DNA of 64,000 nucleotides from an uncultured Clostridia bacterium (lineage in GTDB: Bacteria; Bacillota; Clostridia; Oscillospirales; Oscillospiraceae): positions 62,001-126,000 of the forward strand of contig CAMNAO010000002.1 of the NCBI GenBank assembly GCA_946531435.1. Reading direction: 5' to 3'. The notes below the pieces were generated by a model. The model was not told the DNA's origin and did not search any database. It saw only the letters and a list, made by a program, of their open reading frames with translations. Both the position numbers and the translations under genes were made by a program. Of this stretch, positions 53,994 through 60,587 are shown in pieces; the stretch's first letter is position 1, and each line of letters begins with the position of its first letter.

Positions 53994-54045
53994 CCAGGAC
54001 GCCCGTTTTCTTCGCAGGCGCAGAAGTGGTATATTCAAAATACCG
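53983..54045 (-). pseudogene. C-terminal remnant of a tyrosine integrase
   Basis: On the minus strand it reads RYFEYTTSAPAKKTGVLAHL then stop, aligning with the last residues of the intact integrase (RYLEA ... ATRKAGVLAHL). Everything upstream of the catalytic Tyr region has been replaced by the REP array. With the recombinase remnant at 52092 it brackets a decayed sibling of the 55-64 kb element. Confidence 0.78.
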
Positions 54046-54067
54046 AGGCCGTGTCGTCATGAGGCAC

Positions 54068-54480
54068 GGGCGCCTGATAGGCGCCCCTACGGCTTAACGG
54101 TAACTCGACCGCCGTAGGGGCGGCTACCAGCCGCCCGCGAAATGTGAACGTCCACGGGAGAGGCGGGTGGTTTTCCTTTGCCCCAATAGGAGGCACGGGC
54201 GCATGATATGCGCCCCTACGGCTTAACGGTAACTCGACCGTCGTAGGGGCGGCTACCAGCCGCCCGCGAAATGTGAACGTCTACGGGAGAGGCGGATGGT
54301 TTCACTTTACTTCGCCAGGGTGTGGCGGGCGCCTAATAGGCGCCCCTACGGCTTAACGGTAACTCGACCGCCGTAGGGGCGGCTACCAGCCGCCCGCGAA
54401 GATGTGAACGTCCACGGGAGAGGCGGGTGTTTTCCTTTGCCCCAATAGGATGTAGAGGCGCCTGATAGGCGCCCCTACGG
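54068..54480. repeat. Tandem REP array next to RAYT gene
   Basis: Seven palindromes in alternation, period about 129-130 bp: type a (GGGCGCCTGATAGGCGCCCC-like, starting 54068, 54197, 54327 and about 54457) and type b (GTAG head plus GGGGCGGCTACCAGCCGCCC, starting 54114, 54243 and 54373). Neighbours face each other. Linkers are also repeated (cttaacggtaactcgaccg; aaatgtgaacgtccacggga). This is a BIME-like cluster. The intergenic gap 54046-54519 holds nothing else. Confidence 0.88.
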
Positions 54481-54519
54481 CAAATTGAAAGAAGAATCAT
54501 AGGGAAGGAAAGAGAACTC

Positions 54520-55056
54520 ATGGCGCTTCCGCAGAGAAGACCGAACCGACTGCCGAATTACGATTACAGCCTCCCCGGCGCTTATTTCATTACGATCTGC
54601 ACCCGGGATCGTAAATGTATTTTTTGGGATTCGACCCCGTCTGCCGACGTAGGGGCGGCTATCAGCCGCCCGCAGAACGCTGTCCCGATCCCCGCCCGAC
54701 TGACCCACAGCGGCATGATCGTGGATCGTGCGATCCAGAACATTCCCCGGTACTATCCACAGATGACGGTAGACCGCTATGTGATCATGCCCAATCATGT
54801 GCATCTGCTCATACGCATCCATGACAGATCCGCCGAGGGAACGCGGGCGGCTGATAGCCGCCCCTACGACACTCCTTCGATTGGTACGGTGATGGGACAG
54901 CTCAAGCGCGTGAGCTCCAAAGAAGCGGGGGAGAGCCTGTGGCAAAAATCATTTTATGACCATGTGGTGCGCACTGAAGCGGATTACGAGGAGATCCGGG
55001 ATTATATCGACTGTAACCCCGCCCGGTGGGAACAGGATCGCTTTTATAGGCCTTAG
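54520..55056 (+). CDS. REP-associated tyrosine transposase (RAYT), IS200-like Y1
   Basis: 178-residue single-strand transposase of the RAYT/TnpA_REP group, expected to nick and move REP palindromes. N-terminal NYDYSLPGAYFITICTRDRK is diagnostic; the HUH metal motif is in MPNHVHLLI (about residue 90) and the catalytic Tyr is expected in DYEEIRDYIDCNPARW. Two REP sequences lie in frame inside it: they encode ADVGAAISRP (about 42-51) and RAADSRPY (about 108-117). A REP array abuts the 5' side. ATG after aaggaaagagaactc. It appears intact, but activity with these insertions is untested. Confidence 0.86.
   Translation: MALPQRRPNRLPNYDYSLPGAYFITICTRDRKCIFWDSTPSADVGAAISRPQNAVPIPARLTHSGMIVDRAIQNIPRYYPQMTVDRYVIMPNHVHLLIRIHDRSAEGTRAADSRPYDTPSIGTVMGQLKRVSSKEAGESLWQKSFYDHVVRTEADYEEIRDYIDCNPARWEQDRFYRP
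54648..54868. repeat. Facing REP pair inside the RAYT reading frame
   Basis: GTAG-headed REP at 54648-54671 and its inverted partner at 54845-54868 sit inside the transposase gene, 173 bp apart, with no frame break. The interval contains the HUH motif codons. Confidence 0.88.
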
Positions 55057-55082
55057 AAGATTTCCCGGTCACCAGGGAGAAC

Positions 55083-55120
55083 GCCATAAAAAATCGCCGC
55101 ACCCGGATGGGTGCGGCGAA
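55083..55120 (-). terminator. Displaced native terminator of gapA
   Basis: On the minus strand CGCCGCACCC-atcc-GGGTGCGGCG is followed by attttttatgg. It lies 18 bp beyond the distal gapA-end copy, where the terminator of the minus-strand gapA gene would be without the insertion. Confidence 0.8.
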
Positions 55121-55137
55121 ATTGCTGTTGTGAGAAG

Positions 55138-55212
55138 AATTACTCAGCGTGGTCAACGGAAGCCATGTGCTCAATGAGCTCCACGACCTTGTTGCTGTAA
55201 CCCCACTCGTTG
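55138..55212. other. Distal attachment-site copy (gapA 3' end duplicate)
   Basis: 75 bp identical at 73 positions to 63730-63804, the stop-codon end of gapA. It marks the far border of the integrative element. The two differences are near the gapA stop (gtggtcaac here, gtgatcgac at gapA). Confidence 0.9.
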
Positions 55213-55238
55213 CGAACAGGCTTTTTCAGCCTGTTCGC
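55212..55238. terminator. Hairpin at element left end
   Basis: GCGAACAGGCT-ttttc-AGCCTGTTCGC directly inside the distal att copy. It could insulate element transcripts from the chromosome. Confidence 0.65.
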
Positions 55239-55402
55239 TAAAGGGGTGTTGCTTTTGCTGAGTTTCAGTCTATCATCCTTTGGTCGGCTTCCACCGCCTT
55301 GGGACTGTATTCATTTTCGTTATCATACCAAGTATGATAGCGGTTTTCATAGTTGAAGTATAGCAGCTGAATGTAAGCGAAACCAGGCCTTTTGAATAAC
55401 TT

Positions 55403-55478
55403 TTACACATCTTCAAGCATCTTTTAACATCTCGGAAGCGTCTTTTATCATCTTTAAGCATAAACCAGCATCTTTTAT
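55403..55478. repeat. Phased CATCTT repeats near left end
   Basis: About seven CATCTT/CGTCTT-like words at roughly 10-11 bp spacing, the inverse orientation of the AAGATG clusters at 53.95, 59.46 and 62.6 kb. The rest of 55239-55559 is AT-rich with no gene seen; the WYL promoter must lie here. Confidence 0.65.
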
Positions 55479-55559
55479 AAATCTTTAATGTGTTGCCTCA
55501 TCGTTAATGTGTCTGCTATAATAATTCAGCAATCCATAAGGAAAAGGGGCGGTCCGTCA

Positions 55560-56615
55560 ATGCCGAAGAAAAGCAAACAGAACCTCAAAATTTTCTATAT
55601 TGCCGATTATCTTATGAAAGAAACTGACGGGGAACTTGATATAAACGGCAGACCGCTTCACGGCGTCCTGGTGAAGGACATCCAGGAATATTTAGGCGAA
55701 AAGAACATTGAGGCAGAGGCACACGCTATCAGTCGGGATATTGACCTTCTGGGCGGGGTATGGAAAGGCAAGGATGGGCTTATAGAGAAATTTGAGCCTA
55801 TACTGAGTATCAACGGAGGAAACGGGAAACCGATTTATCTTGATGCCCGCTATATCTCAATGGATGATGTGGAGATGATTGCGGAATGTATAGCGTCATC
55901 AAGCTTTCTCTCTGAAACGGATGTTAATGACCTGATAGATGACCTCAAAATACTGTGTAGTAAGTATCAGGAAAAGAGACTGAAAAGTGAATATATCGTG
56001 GTAGAACGCCCGAAATACGCACATAAACAAATGATTAGCGACCTTGCCACAATCAAAGAGGCTATCAAGCAGGATAGGAAAATCACCTTCTATTACACTA
56101 CCCATAGCACGGCAAATATAGAAAGCATTACCCGACGCCGAAAAGGAAAGAAATACACTGTCAGCCCATTCACGGTCGCCCTGACAGACGGGAGGCACTA
56201 CCTTATCGGCTTTGATGGCACTTATCACCAGATGAAGTCTTATAGAATAGACCGAATGGAAGAGGTAAATGCGATTGATGGGCCAAGAGATGGAAAAGAA
56301 AAGAATGACCGATTGGGGATAAACGATTATGCCCGCCAGACCTTCGGGATGTTTATTGGAGGTAAGGCAGACCGCATCACAATACAGTTTGAAAACAGGT
56401 TCCTTGATACAATGTTAGAGCGTTTCCCCAAAGGTCCCGATACGGTTTATAAAAAGATAGACGAAAAGCACTTTACTGTCAGGACATTCATTGTGGAGAG
56501 CGAGAATTTCTATGGTTGGATATGCGGGCTTGGGGAAGGAGTTATCATTATTGACCCGTCAGGAACGGCAGGAAGGTTCAAGGAATACCTCAAAAAGATA
56601 GCGGACCGATATTGA
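55560..56615 (+). CDS. WYL domain transcriptional regulator
   Basis: 351-residue regulator: N-terminal HTH region (about 10-65, LKIFYIADYLMKETDG and HAISRDIDLLGG), WYL ligand-binding domain (about 150-240, ITFYYTTHSTANIES and DGRHYLIGFDG, where His replaces Trp of the W-Y-L motif) and a C-terminal WCX-like domain. WYL proteins often control mobile-element or defence genes in response to nucleic-acid ligands; here it is first in the element and may govern the downstream genes. The ATG at 55560 follows aaaggggcggtccgtca. Confidence 0.85.
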   Translation: MPKKSKQNLKIFYIADYLMKETDGELDINGRPLHGVLVKDIQEYLGEKNIEAEAHAISRDIDLLGGVWKGKDGLIEKFEPILSINGGNGKPIYLDARYISMDDVEMIAECIASSSFLSETDVNDLIDDLKILCSKYQEKRLKSEYIVVERPKYAHKQMISDLATIKEAIKQDRKITFYYTTHSTANIESITRRRKGKKYTVSPFTVALTDGRHYLIGFDGTYHQMKSYRIDRMEEVNAIDGPRDGKEKNDRLGINDYARQTFGMFIGGKADRITIQFENRFLDTMLERFPKGPDTVYKKIDEKHFTVRTFIVESENFYGWICGLGEGVIIIDPSGTAGRFKEYLKKIADRY

Positions 56616-56629
56616 TTGAAAACCTATGA

Positions 56630-56660
56630 AACAGCAGGGAAAACTCCTGCTGTTTTCTTG
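56630..56660 (+). terminator. Terminator after WYL gene
   Basis: AACAGCAGG-gaaaact-CCTGCTGTT followed by ttcttg. Confidence 0.8.
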
Positions 56661-56713
56661 TTTGAAAAAGAAAGCAGCAGAATGCTTATATTCCGCTGAT
56701 GCGCGGGAGAATA

Positions 56714-56741
56714 TTGAATAAAAATATGGTTCTGGTAAAAT
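56714..56741 (+). promoter_or_regulatory. Promoter of the paralogue pair
   Basis: TTGAAT (56714-56719), 16-bp spacer, TAAAAT (56736-56741). An ~85-base leader with a ggagg...cctcc hairpin follows. Confidence 0.55.
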
Positions 56742-56829
56742 AGAATTGTCAGGAGGAGAGAACAAAACCTCCGAGACAAAATAAAAAATAAGACAAGGGC
56801 AGTCTAAAAAACCAGAAAGGGCTATTAAA

Positions 56830-57288
56830 ATGGCTAACACTACTTATAACCGTTTCCACCTCAACTTCGCTGACAAGACCATCGTCGGCACCAAGGCTTC
56901 CTTCGCCAAGGCTGGCAAGGGCTTCGGTCCCATCTACGATGAGCTCACTGCCTTGATGGCTCGCCACCCTGACTTCACTGTTAATGTCAAGGCACCCACC
57001 CAGCCTGCCAAGCCTCGGCAGACCTATAAGGGTATGGATATTCCCTTCATTCGGGATTTCCTGATGGCGGTTGATGACGCCATTACCCTGAAAGCGGTGA
57101 ATAATACGATTGCTTACGCCATAAAAGAGGGTATCCCTCAGTATCCGCTTGTGAAGCGCACTTTCTTTGAGACCTACGATGAATTTGACTTCGTAGATGC
57201 CAAGAAGATTGTTGCTGACTATCGCTATCAGCAGATGCGCGAGAAGGCCGACGAGCTGGCGGCAAAAAGGGCCGCCCTCGTAGCCTAA
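56830..57288 (+). CDS. Unknown-function element protein, paralogue 1
   Basis: 152 residues, no family recognised. N-terminal beta-like part (YNRFHLNFADKTIVGTKASF), a middle PTQPAKPRQTYKGMDIPFI and a helical C-terminus rich in Ala, Lys and Glu. It aligns in outline with the next gene (ASFA near residue 23, an xTYxxM segment in mid-protein, an FF/WF-rich region later), suggesting duplication. Codons are strongly biased (AAG, GGC, ATC, CGT) like ribosomal genes, unlike neighbouring AT-rich element genes, so high expression is inferred. Confidence 0.7.
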   Translation: MANTTYNRFHLNFADKTIVGTKASFAKAGKGFGPIYDELTALMARHPDFTVNVKAPTQPAKPRQTYKGMDIPFIRDFLMAVDDAITLKAVNNTIAYAIKEGIPQYPLVKRTFFETYDEFDFVDAKKIVADYRYQQMREKADELAAKRAALVA

Positions 57289-57325
57289 TCCAATAGAAAA
57301 GAATAGAATAATGGAGGTTAATAAA

Positions 57326-57829
57326 ATGTCTAATTCTTCTCGCCGTAGCTACACCCTTGATATCACCACCAATACCCTGACCGTTTCCGCTTCCTTCGCT
57401 GATGCTATGAACGACCCCACCAGCGCCGAATACGAGTTGGTGCGTAAGTTCCAGCACGACTTCCGCGGTCTCCGCATCGTTCGTAAGACCCACGCGACGC
57501 CCAAGCGCTACAAGAACAGCGACGGCAGCATTACCACCCGCAACAAGAAGAACGGTCTTACTTATGACCGTATGGAGCGGTTTATGTGCGCCCTTCCCGA
57601 CGCGACCGATTATTTGGAAGCGTTCTACGATGTGAAGGAGAAGGCTGAGAAGATGTGCCTTTCGCCTTACGCCGTCGTTAGCGATTGGTTTATGAAGCAG
57701 TTTCCCAAGTTCCGCTCCAATCCAATGTTCTATCTTTGGGAACAGCCCAAAATCATCTGCTTTGAGGATATCGGTGCGAAGTTGAAGCCCGAATTCAAAA
57801 AGACGGAGGGCGAGCAAGAAACCGCATAA
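57326..57829 (+). CDS. Unknown-function element protein, paralogue 2
   Basis: 167 residues, probably paralogous to the preceding protein: SYTLDITTNTLTVSASFADA matches its N-terminus in pattern, then NGLTYDRMERFMCALPDA and SDWFMKQFPKFRSNPMF. It contains a basic loop RKTHATPKRYKNSDGS. The start is ATG 57326, eight bases after tggagg; the earlier in-frame ATG overlaps that site. Codon bias is as strong as in paralogue 1, 37 bp upstream, and the two are surely co-expressed. Function unknown. Confidence 0.7.
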   Translation: MSNSSRRSYTLDITTNTLTVSASFADAMNDPTSAEYELVRKFQHDFRGLRIVRKTHATPKRYKNSDGSITTRNKKNGLTYDRMERFMCALPDATDYLEAFYDVKEKAEKMCLSPYAVVSDWFMKQFPKFRSNPMFYLWEQPKIICFEDIGAKLKPEFKKTEGEQETA

Positions 57830-57841
57830 AATCAAAATCAG

Positions 57842-57897
57842 GTCATACTATTAACAGAATATAATAAGGGTTTTTATTACAGTGTTAATTGTATGGC
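57842..57897. promoter_or_regulatory. Imperfect palindrome before HTH gene (copy 1)
   Basis: GTCATACTATTAACA ... TGTTAATTGTATGGC around a TATAAT-containing centre. It resembles 58593-58658 on the far side of the HTH gene. Candidate operator or origin-type site. Confidence 0.6.
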
Positions 57898-57915
57898 GGA
57901 AAGGACGCAAAGGCA

Positions 57916-58575
57916 ATGTTAGAGTGTAAAATGTATCCCGCTACCGAAATATGGGATTATCTCGGCGTCAAGAGCAACGAGGCGGCGAAAAGGAAACTGA
58001 ATAGATACGGTGTTGTTTGTTTCGTAAATGGAAGCGGGGAAACGGCAAATATCAATATCACCGCCATCAACAATCCCTTCAAACTGTATTGCGTGTTTGA
58101 TATGGGCTTTAACCCCCATAACGATTTTACGAAACTCCGCAATTACCTTTTCTTTCTCTTGGGGGATGAGGAATACTGCTGGCTTCCCGATGAGGCTATG
58201 GAAGCCTATATGCGAAGAATGGGCTATACCATCTCCCGCCAAACGATTGCGAAATACCGCGAGCGTTTGGAAAGCCTTGACTATATTGCGGGCGGGGATT
58301 TCATCTATTACCGCGTCTATCACGATGAGAATGACCGCCAGCAATATGAGGTCGTAGAGAAAGAGGAATACAATTGGGCGTGGCATCTCTATTGGGATAA
58401 ACGAAACGAGGGAGGGGATAGCAGACAGGCCTATGCCTATATGTATTCTTCGTTTAAGGGAGTGCCCCGTAAGCAGGCCAAACCAGCGAAAAATGGTATT
58501 CTCAAAAAAGAATTGAACTATTTGATGGACTTGGTTAGCAATTCCATATTCAAGGAAGTCTCTGTTTCGCAATGA
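57916..58575 (+). CDS. HTH-containing element protein (hypothetical)
   Basis: 219 residues. A helix-turn-helix-like stretch (YTISRQTIAKYRERLESLDY, about residues 107-126) follows a segment typical of winged-helix replication or regulatory proteins (FTKLRNYLFFLLGDEEYCWL). Similar layouts occur in small-replicon initiators and phage regulators, but the match is too weak to name. The start is the ATG at 57916 after aaaggacgc; a TTG 27 bases upstream lies inside the palindrome. Related palindromes bracket the gene, suggesting that it binds them. Confidence 0.6.
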   Translation: MLECKMYPATEIWDYLGVKSNEAAKRKLNRYGVVCFVNGSGETANINITAINNPFKLYCVFDMGFNPHNDFTKLRNYLFFLLGDEEYCWLPDEAMEAYMRRMGYTISRQTIAKYRERLESLDYIAGGDFIYYRVYHDENDRQQYEVVEKEEYNWAWHLYWDKRNEGGDSRQAYAYMYSSFKGVPRKQAKPAKNGILKKELNYLMDLVSNSIFKEVSVSQ

Positions 58576-58592
58576 TGCGGAATGGAGGCTTT

Positions 58593-58658
58593 TTTAAGTC
58601 ATACTGCTAACACTATAAAATAGGGTTCTTTATTATTCTGTTAGCAGTATGACTTAAA
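58593..58658. promoter_or_regulatory. Perfect 20-bp inverted repeat after HTH gene (copy 2)
   Basis: TTTAAGTCATACTGCTAACA and its exact complement, 26 bp apart, around ctataaaatagggtt. Related to 57842-57897. Could be terminator, promoter-operator or both. Confidence 0.7.
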
Positions 58659-58744
58659 TTTTTTGTCAAACTCTATTAATTCTGGTATCGGATTTCTCAA
58701 ACTATATTGAAGGAAATAATGAGTGCCCTGAAAGGGCGTGTTAA

Positions 58745-58796
58745 TGAGCGTGGCGAGTAGTCGCCCCCAGAGAGGGGGCAACTACTACGACCCCGC
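58745..58796 (+). other. Structured leader before HNH gene
   Basis: Small hairpin gccctgaaagggc followed by gtagtcgccccc-agaga-gggggcaactac, plus a 13-codon open frame (ATG about 58723, after gaaggaaata). May be a structured leader RNA; no known class recognised. Confidence 0.4.
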
Positions 58797-58823
58797 TATT
58801 TTATTATTGAAGGAGGTATCGTT

Positions 58824-59219
58824 ATGGATACGATTATAGATTTACCGAATGAGGAATGGCGATAGGTGGAGGGCTATGGCGGTCAATATCTTATCAGCGA
58901 CAGAGGAAGGGTGAAGAGCTTGAAGGGGAAGGATGCCCGATTGCTTACCGCCTTTGCCAATAATAAGGGCTATTACCGTGTTTGCCTCTCTCACCGTGGG
59001 AAAGCGAAGCATTTTTTAGTCAGCCGATTGGTGGCAATGGCGTTCTGTGAGAATGACGACCCAGAGAGAAAGACCACCATAGACCATATTGACGGCAACA
59101 AAACCAACAATCAGGCGTCAAATCTGCGGTGGATGAGCCTGAAAGATAATGTTAGAAAGGAGTGGAACGCCAATGAGCGTGATGGAGAAAATGATGAGAG
59201 CACAACTGCCAGAGAATGA
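58824..59219 (+). pseudogene. NUMOD4-HNH homing-endonuclease-like gene with amber codon
   Basis: ATG 58824 with gaaggaggtatcgtt gives MDTIIDLPNEEWR, then TAG at 58863-58865, then the same frame continues (VEGYGGQYLISDRGRVKSL). NUMOD4 proteins normally read EEWR, then one residue, then the xGYxGxY stretch, so the stop replaces a single codon. The HNH motif is intact further on (TTIDHIDGNKTNNQASNLRW). Either a recent nonsense mutation or stop-codon read-through. Would cut DNA if expressed. Confidence 0.75.
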
Positions 59220-59349
59220 CACCCCAACAGAAATCATCAATGCCGTGCGGTCTTCTATGCGTGGGAAGAAGCGCAAACGGGATGATAACTGGCTGGAAAA
59301 GGAATTCTTTGCGTTCTTGGAGAAGAGCGCCGAGGCAGCCTTGAATTAG
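59173..59349 (+). CDS. Small charged element protein (hypothetical)
   Basis: 58 residues from ATG 59173, ten bases after aaaggag, overlapping the end of the HNH frame in another frame. Pattern MSVMEKMMRAQLPENDTPTE then RGKKRKRDDNWLEKEFFAFL; basic middle, helical. No family recognised. Terminator follows. Confidence 0.55.
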   Translation: MSVMEKMMRAQLPENDTPTEIINAVRSSMRGKKRKRDDNWLEKEFFAFLEKSAEAALN

Positions 59350-59380
59350 GCATTGGACGAATTATTTAAGGACTGGAAAT

Positions 59381-59421
59381 AAAAGGACGGAGGATAGTTT
59401 AACCGCTATCCTCCGTCTTTT
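59381..59421 (+). terminator. Terminator in element
   Basis: GACGGAGGATAG-tttaaccg-CTATCCTCCGTC with flanking aaaa and tttt. The rest of 59422-59714 contains a short AAGATG cluster (59455-59490) and no convincing gene. Confidence 0.85.
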
Positions 59422-59714
59422 CCGTTTTCTTCCGTCTTGTTCCGTGATGTAAAAAGATGCTTCCGTCAGGTTTATAGATGTTAAAAGATGCTGTTTTACG
59501 TGGCGGGACGCTTCCATCGTGTTCCAGATTCATTGACCTCTTGGATTTGGAAGAGGCCACGCCAAGAGAGAAAATGAAGATGAGAGGGCAGTTTCCCGAA
59601 ATGTCCCCCTGCCCGCAAAAGGGTATCCAGAATTTCCTTAACAGAATTGGGCCATTTCAGGGCGGTTTTCGCGCCTCTGCGAAGGGCTGGGGACTGTAAA
59701 GGAAAGCAAATGTT

Positions 59715-59936
59715 TTATTGGACGCCGTTATCAGGCGTATCCACCCATTCAATCAAATCTCCTGGCTGGCATTTTAAAAGGGAGCATATTTTGTCTATGT
59801 TTTGAAGCGCAATGTATTTCCCCTGACGCAAGGACTGTATAACGCCCTCTGACAATAACTGTTCTTTCCGTAATCTGTTGGTGTTGTATCCAGCCTCTTT
59901 CAGGGCGTTCAGTATATCCATCTTGTATTGTATCAT
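59715..59936 (-). CDS. XRE/Cro-CI family HTH regulator
   Basis: 73-residue compact repressor-type protein, nearly all HTH: MDILNALKEAGYNTNRLRKE, then LLSEGVIQSLRQGKYIALQN. The start is ATG 59936 after cagtaaggaggcaccgt; the longer frame upstream is in the operator region. It faces the 60250 gene across three copies of a palindromic operator, as in lambda-like or ICE switches. Likely keeps the recombinase operon off and regulates itself. Confidence 0.83.
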   Translation of the reverse strand: MIQYKMDILNALKEAGYNTNRLRKEQLLSEGVIQSLRQGKYIALQNIDKICSLLKCQPGDLIEWVDTPDNGVQ

Positions 59937-59992
59937 ACGGTGCCTCCTTACTGCTGGAAACACTCTTCCAGCATCCTGATTATAACGCAGAA

Positions 59993-60082
59993 TTACACAG
60001 AAAACAATGTAAATAATAGACAAAAAAATTACACAGAATTTTGTGTAAAACGCGAATAGACATTACACAGAAAATAGTGTAT
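59993..60082. promoter_or_regulatory. Three XRE operators in the divergent promoter region
   Basis: TTACACAGAAAACAATGTAA (59993-60012), TTACACAGAATTTTGTGTAA (60029-60048) and TTACACAGAAAATAGTGTAT (60063-60082), 34-36 bp apart. The outer two are each followed by an A/T-rich -10-like atwatagaca, giving promoters. The remaining 60083-60249 is leader sequence without a gene. Confidence 0.78.
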
Positions 60083-60249
60083 ATTATAGACAGTTCAAAG
60101 AGGCAAGCCAAGGTTGAACGCTTAGCGAAAGCTACCAAGGCAACAAGATAAGAGTGAGAACGGATAAGATTGAAAGAAATTTGCGAAGCCAATAGATACC
60201 TTAAAGCCACTCACCGCTTGCCATACCAAAAGAAAAAGGAGATAGAACA

Positions 60250-60528
60250 ATGAGTAAGAACGAAATGATGACCCTGATTGAGACGATGAACAACTATGAC
60301 GAGCTGGCCGCCAAGGTCAAGGCAAAGGCCGACGCCATCCGTCAGAGCATCAAGGACCAGATGGAGCGTGAAGAGGTGGAGGAGCTGATTTGTGGGCCTT
60401 ACATCGTCCGCTACACCAGCATCATCAATAACCGCTTTGACACCACCACCTTCAAGCGCTTGTATGCGGACCTCTACAAGGACTTCACGAAGCCTGTGTC
60501 CTCTCGGCGCTTCACGGTATCGGTCTAA
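60250..60528 (+). CDS. Small element protein (hypothetical)
   Basis: 92 residues: an N-terminal coiled-coil-like helix (MNNYDELAAKVKAKADAIRQ and SIKDQMEREEVEEL) followed by a short beta part (GPYIVRYTSIINNRFDTTTF). No family recognised. Highly biased codons, as in the 56.8-57.8 kb pair. ATG after aaaaaggagatagaaca. First gene right of the XRE switch, upstream of the recombinase. Confidence 0.65.
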   Translation: MSKNEMMTLIETMNNYDELAAKVKAKADAIRQSIKDQMEREEVEELICGPYIVRYTSIINNRFDTTTFKRLYADLYKDFTKPVSSRRFTVSV

Positions 60529-60536
60529 TAGAAAAT

Positions 60537-60571
60537 CCGCTCCAAGGGCACACAAAACGCCCTTGGAGCGG
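60537..60571. other. 13-bp-stem hairpin between hypothetical gene and recombinase
   Basis: CCGCTCCAAGGGC-acacaaaac-GCCCTTGGAGCGG, no T-run. It ends just before the recombinase ribosome site, so it may tune its translation or mRNA stability. Confidence 0.6.
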
Positions 60572-60587
60572 AGAAAGGGATAAAGGT

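Noticed and set aside
54068..54480. Possible CRISPR array
   Set aside because: Period is regular, but the linkers are themselves repeated and the repeats are GC-rich REP palindromes; no cas genes nearby.
59478..59699. 73-codon plus-strand frame after the element terminator
   Set aside because: No ribosome site, no recognisable pattern, starts within the AAGATG cluster.
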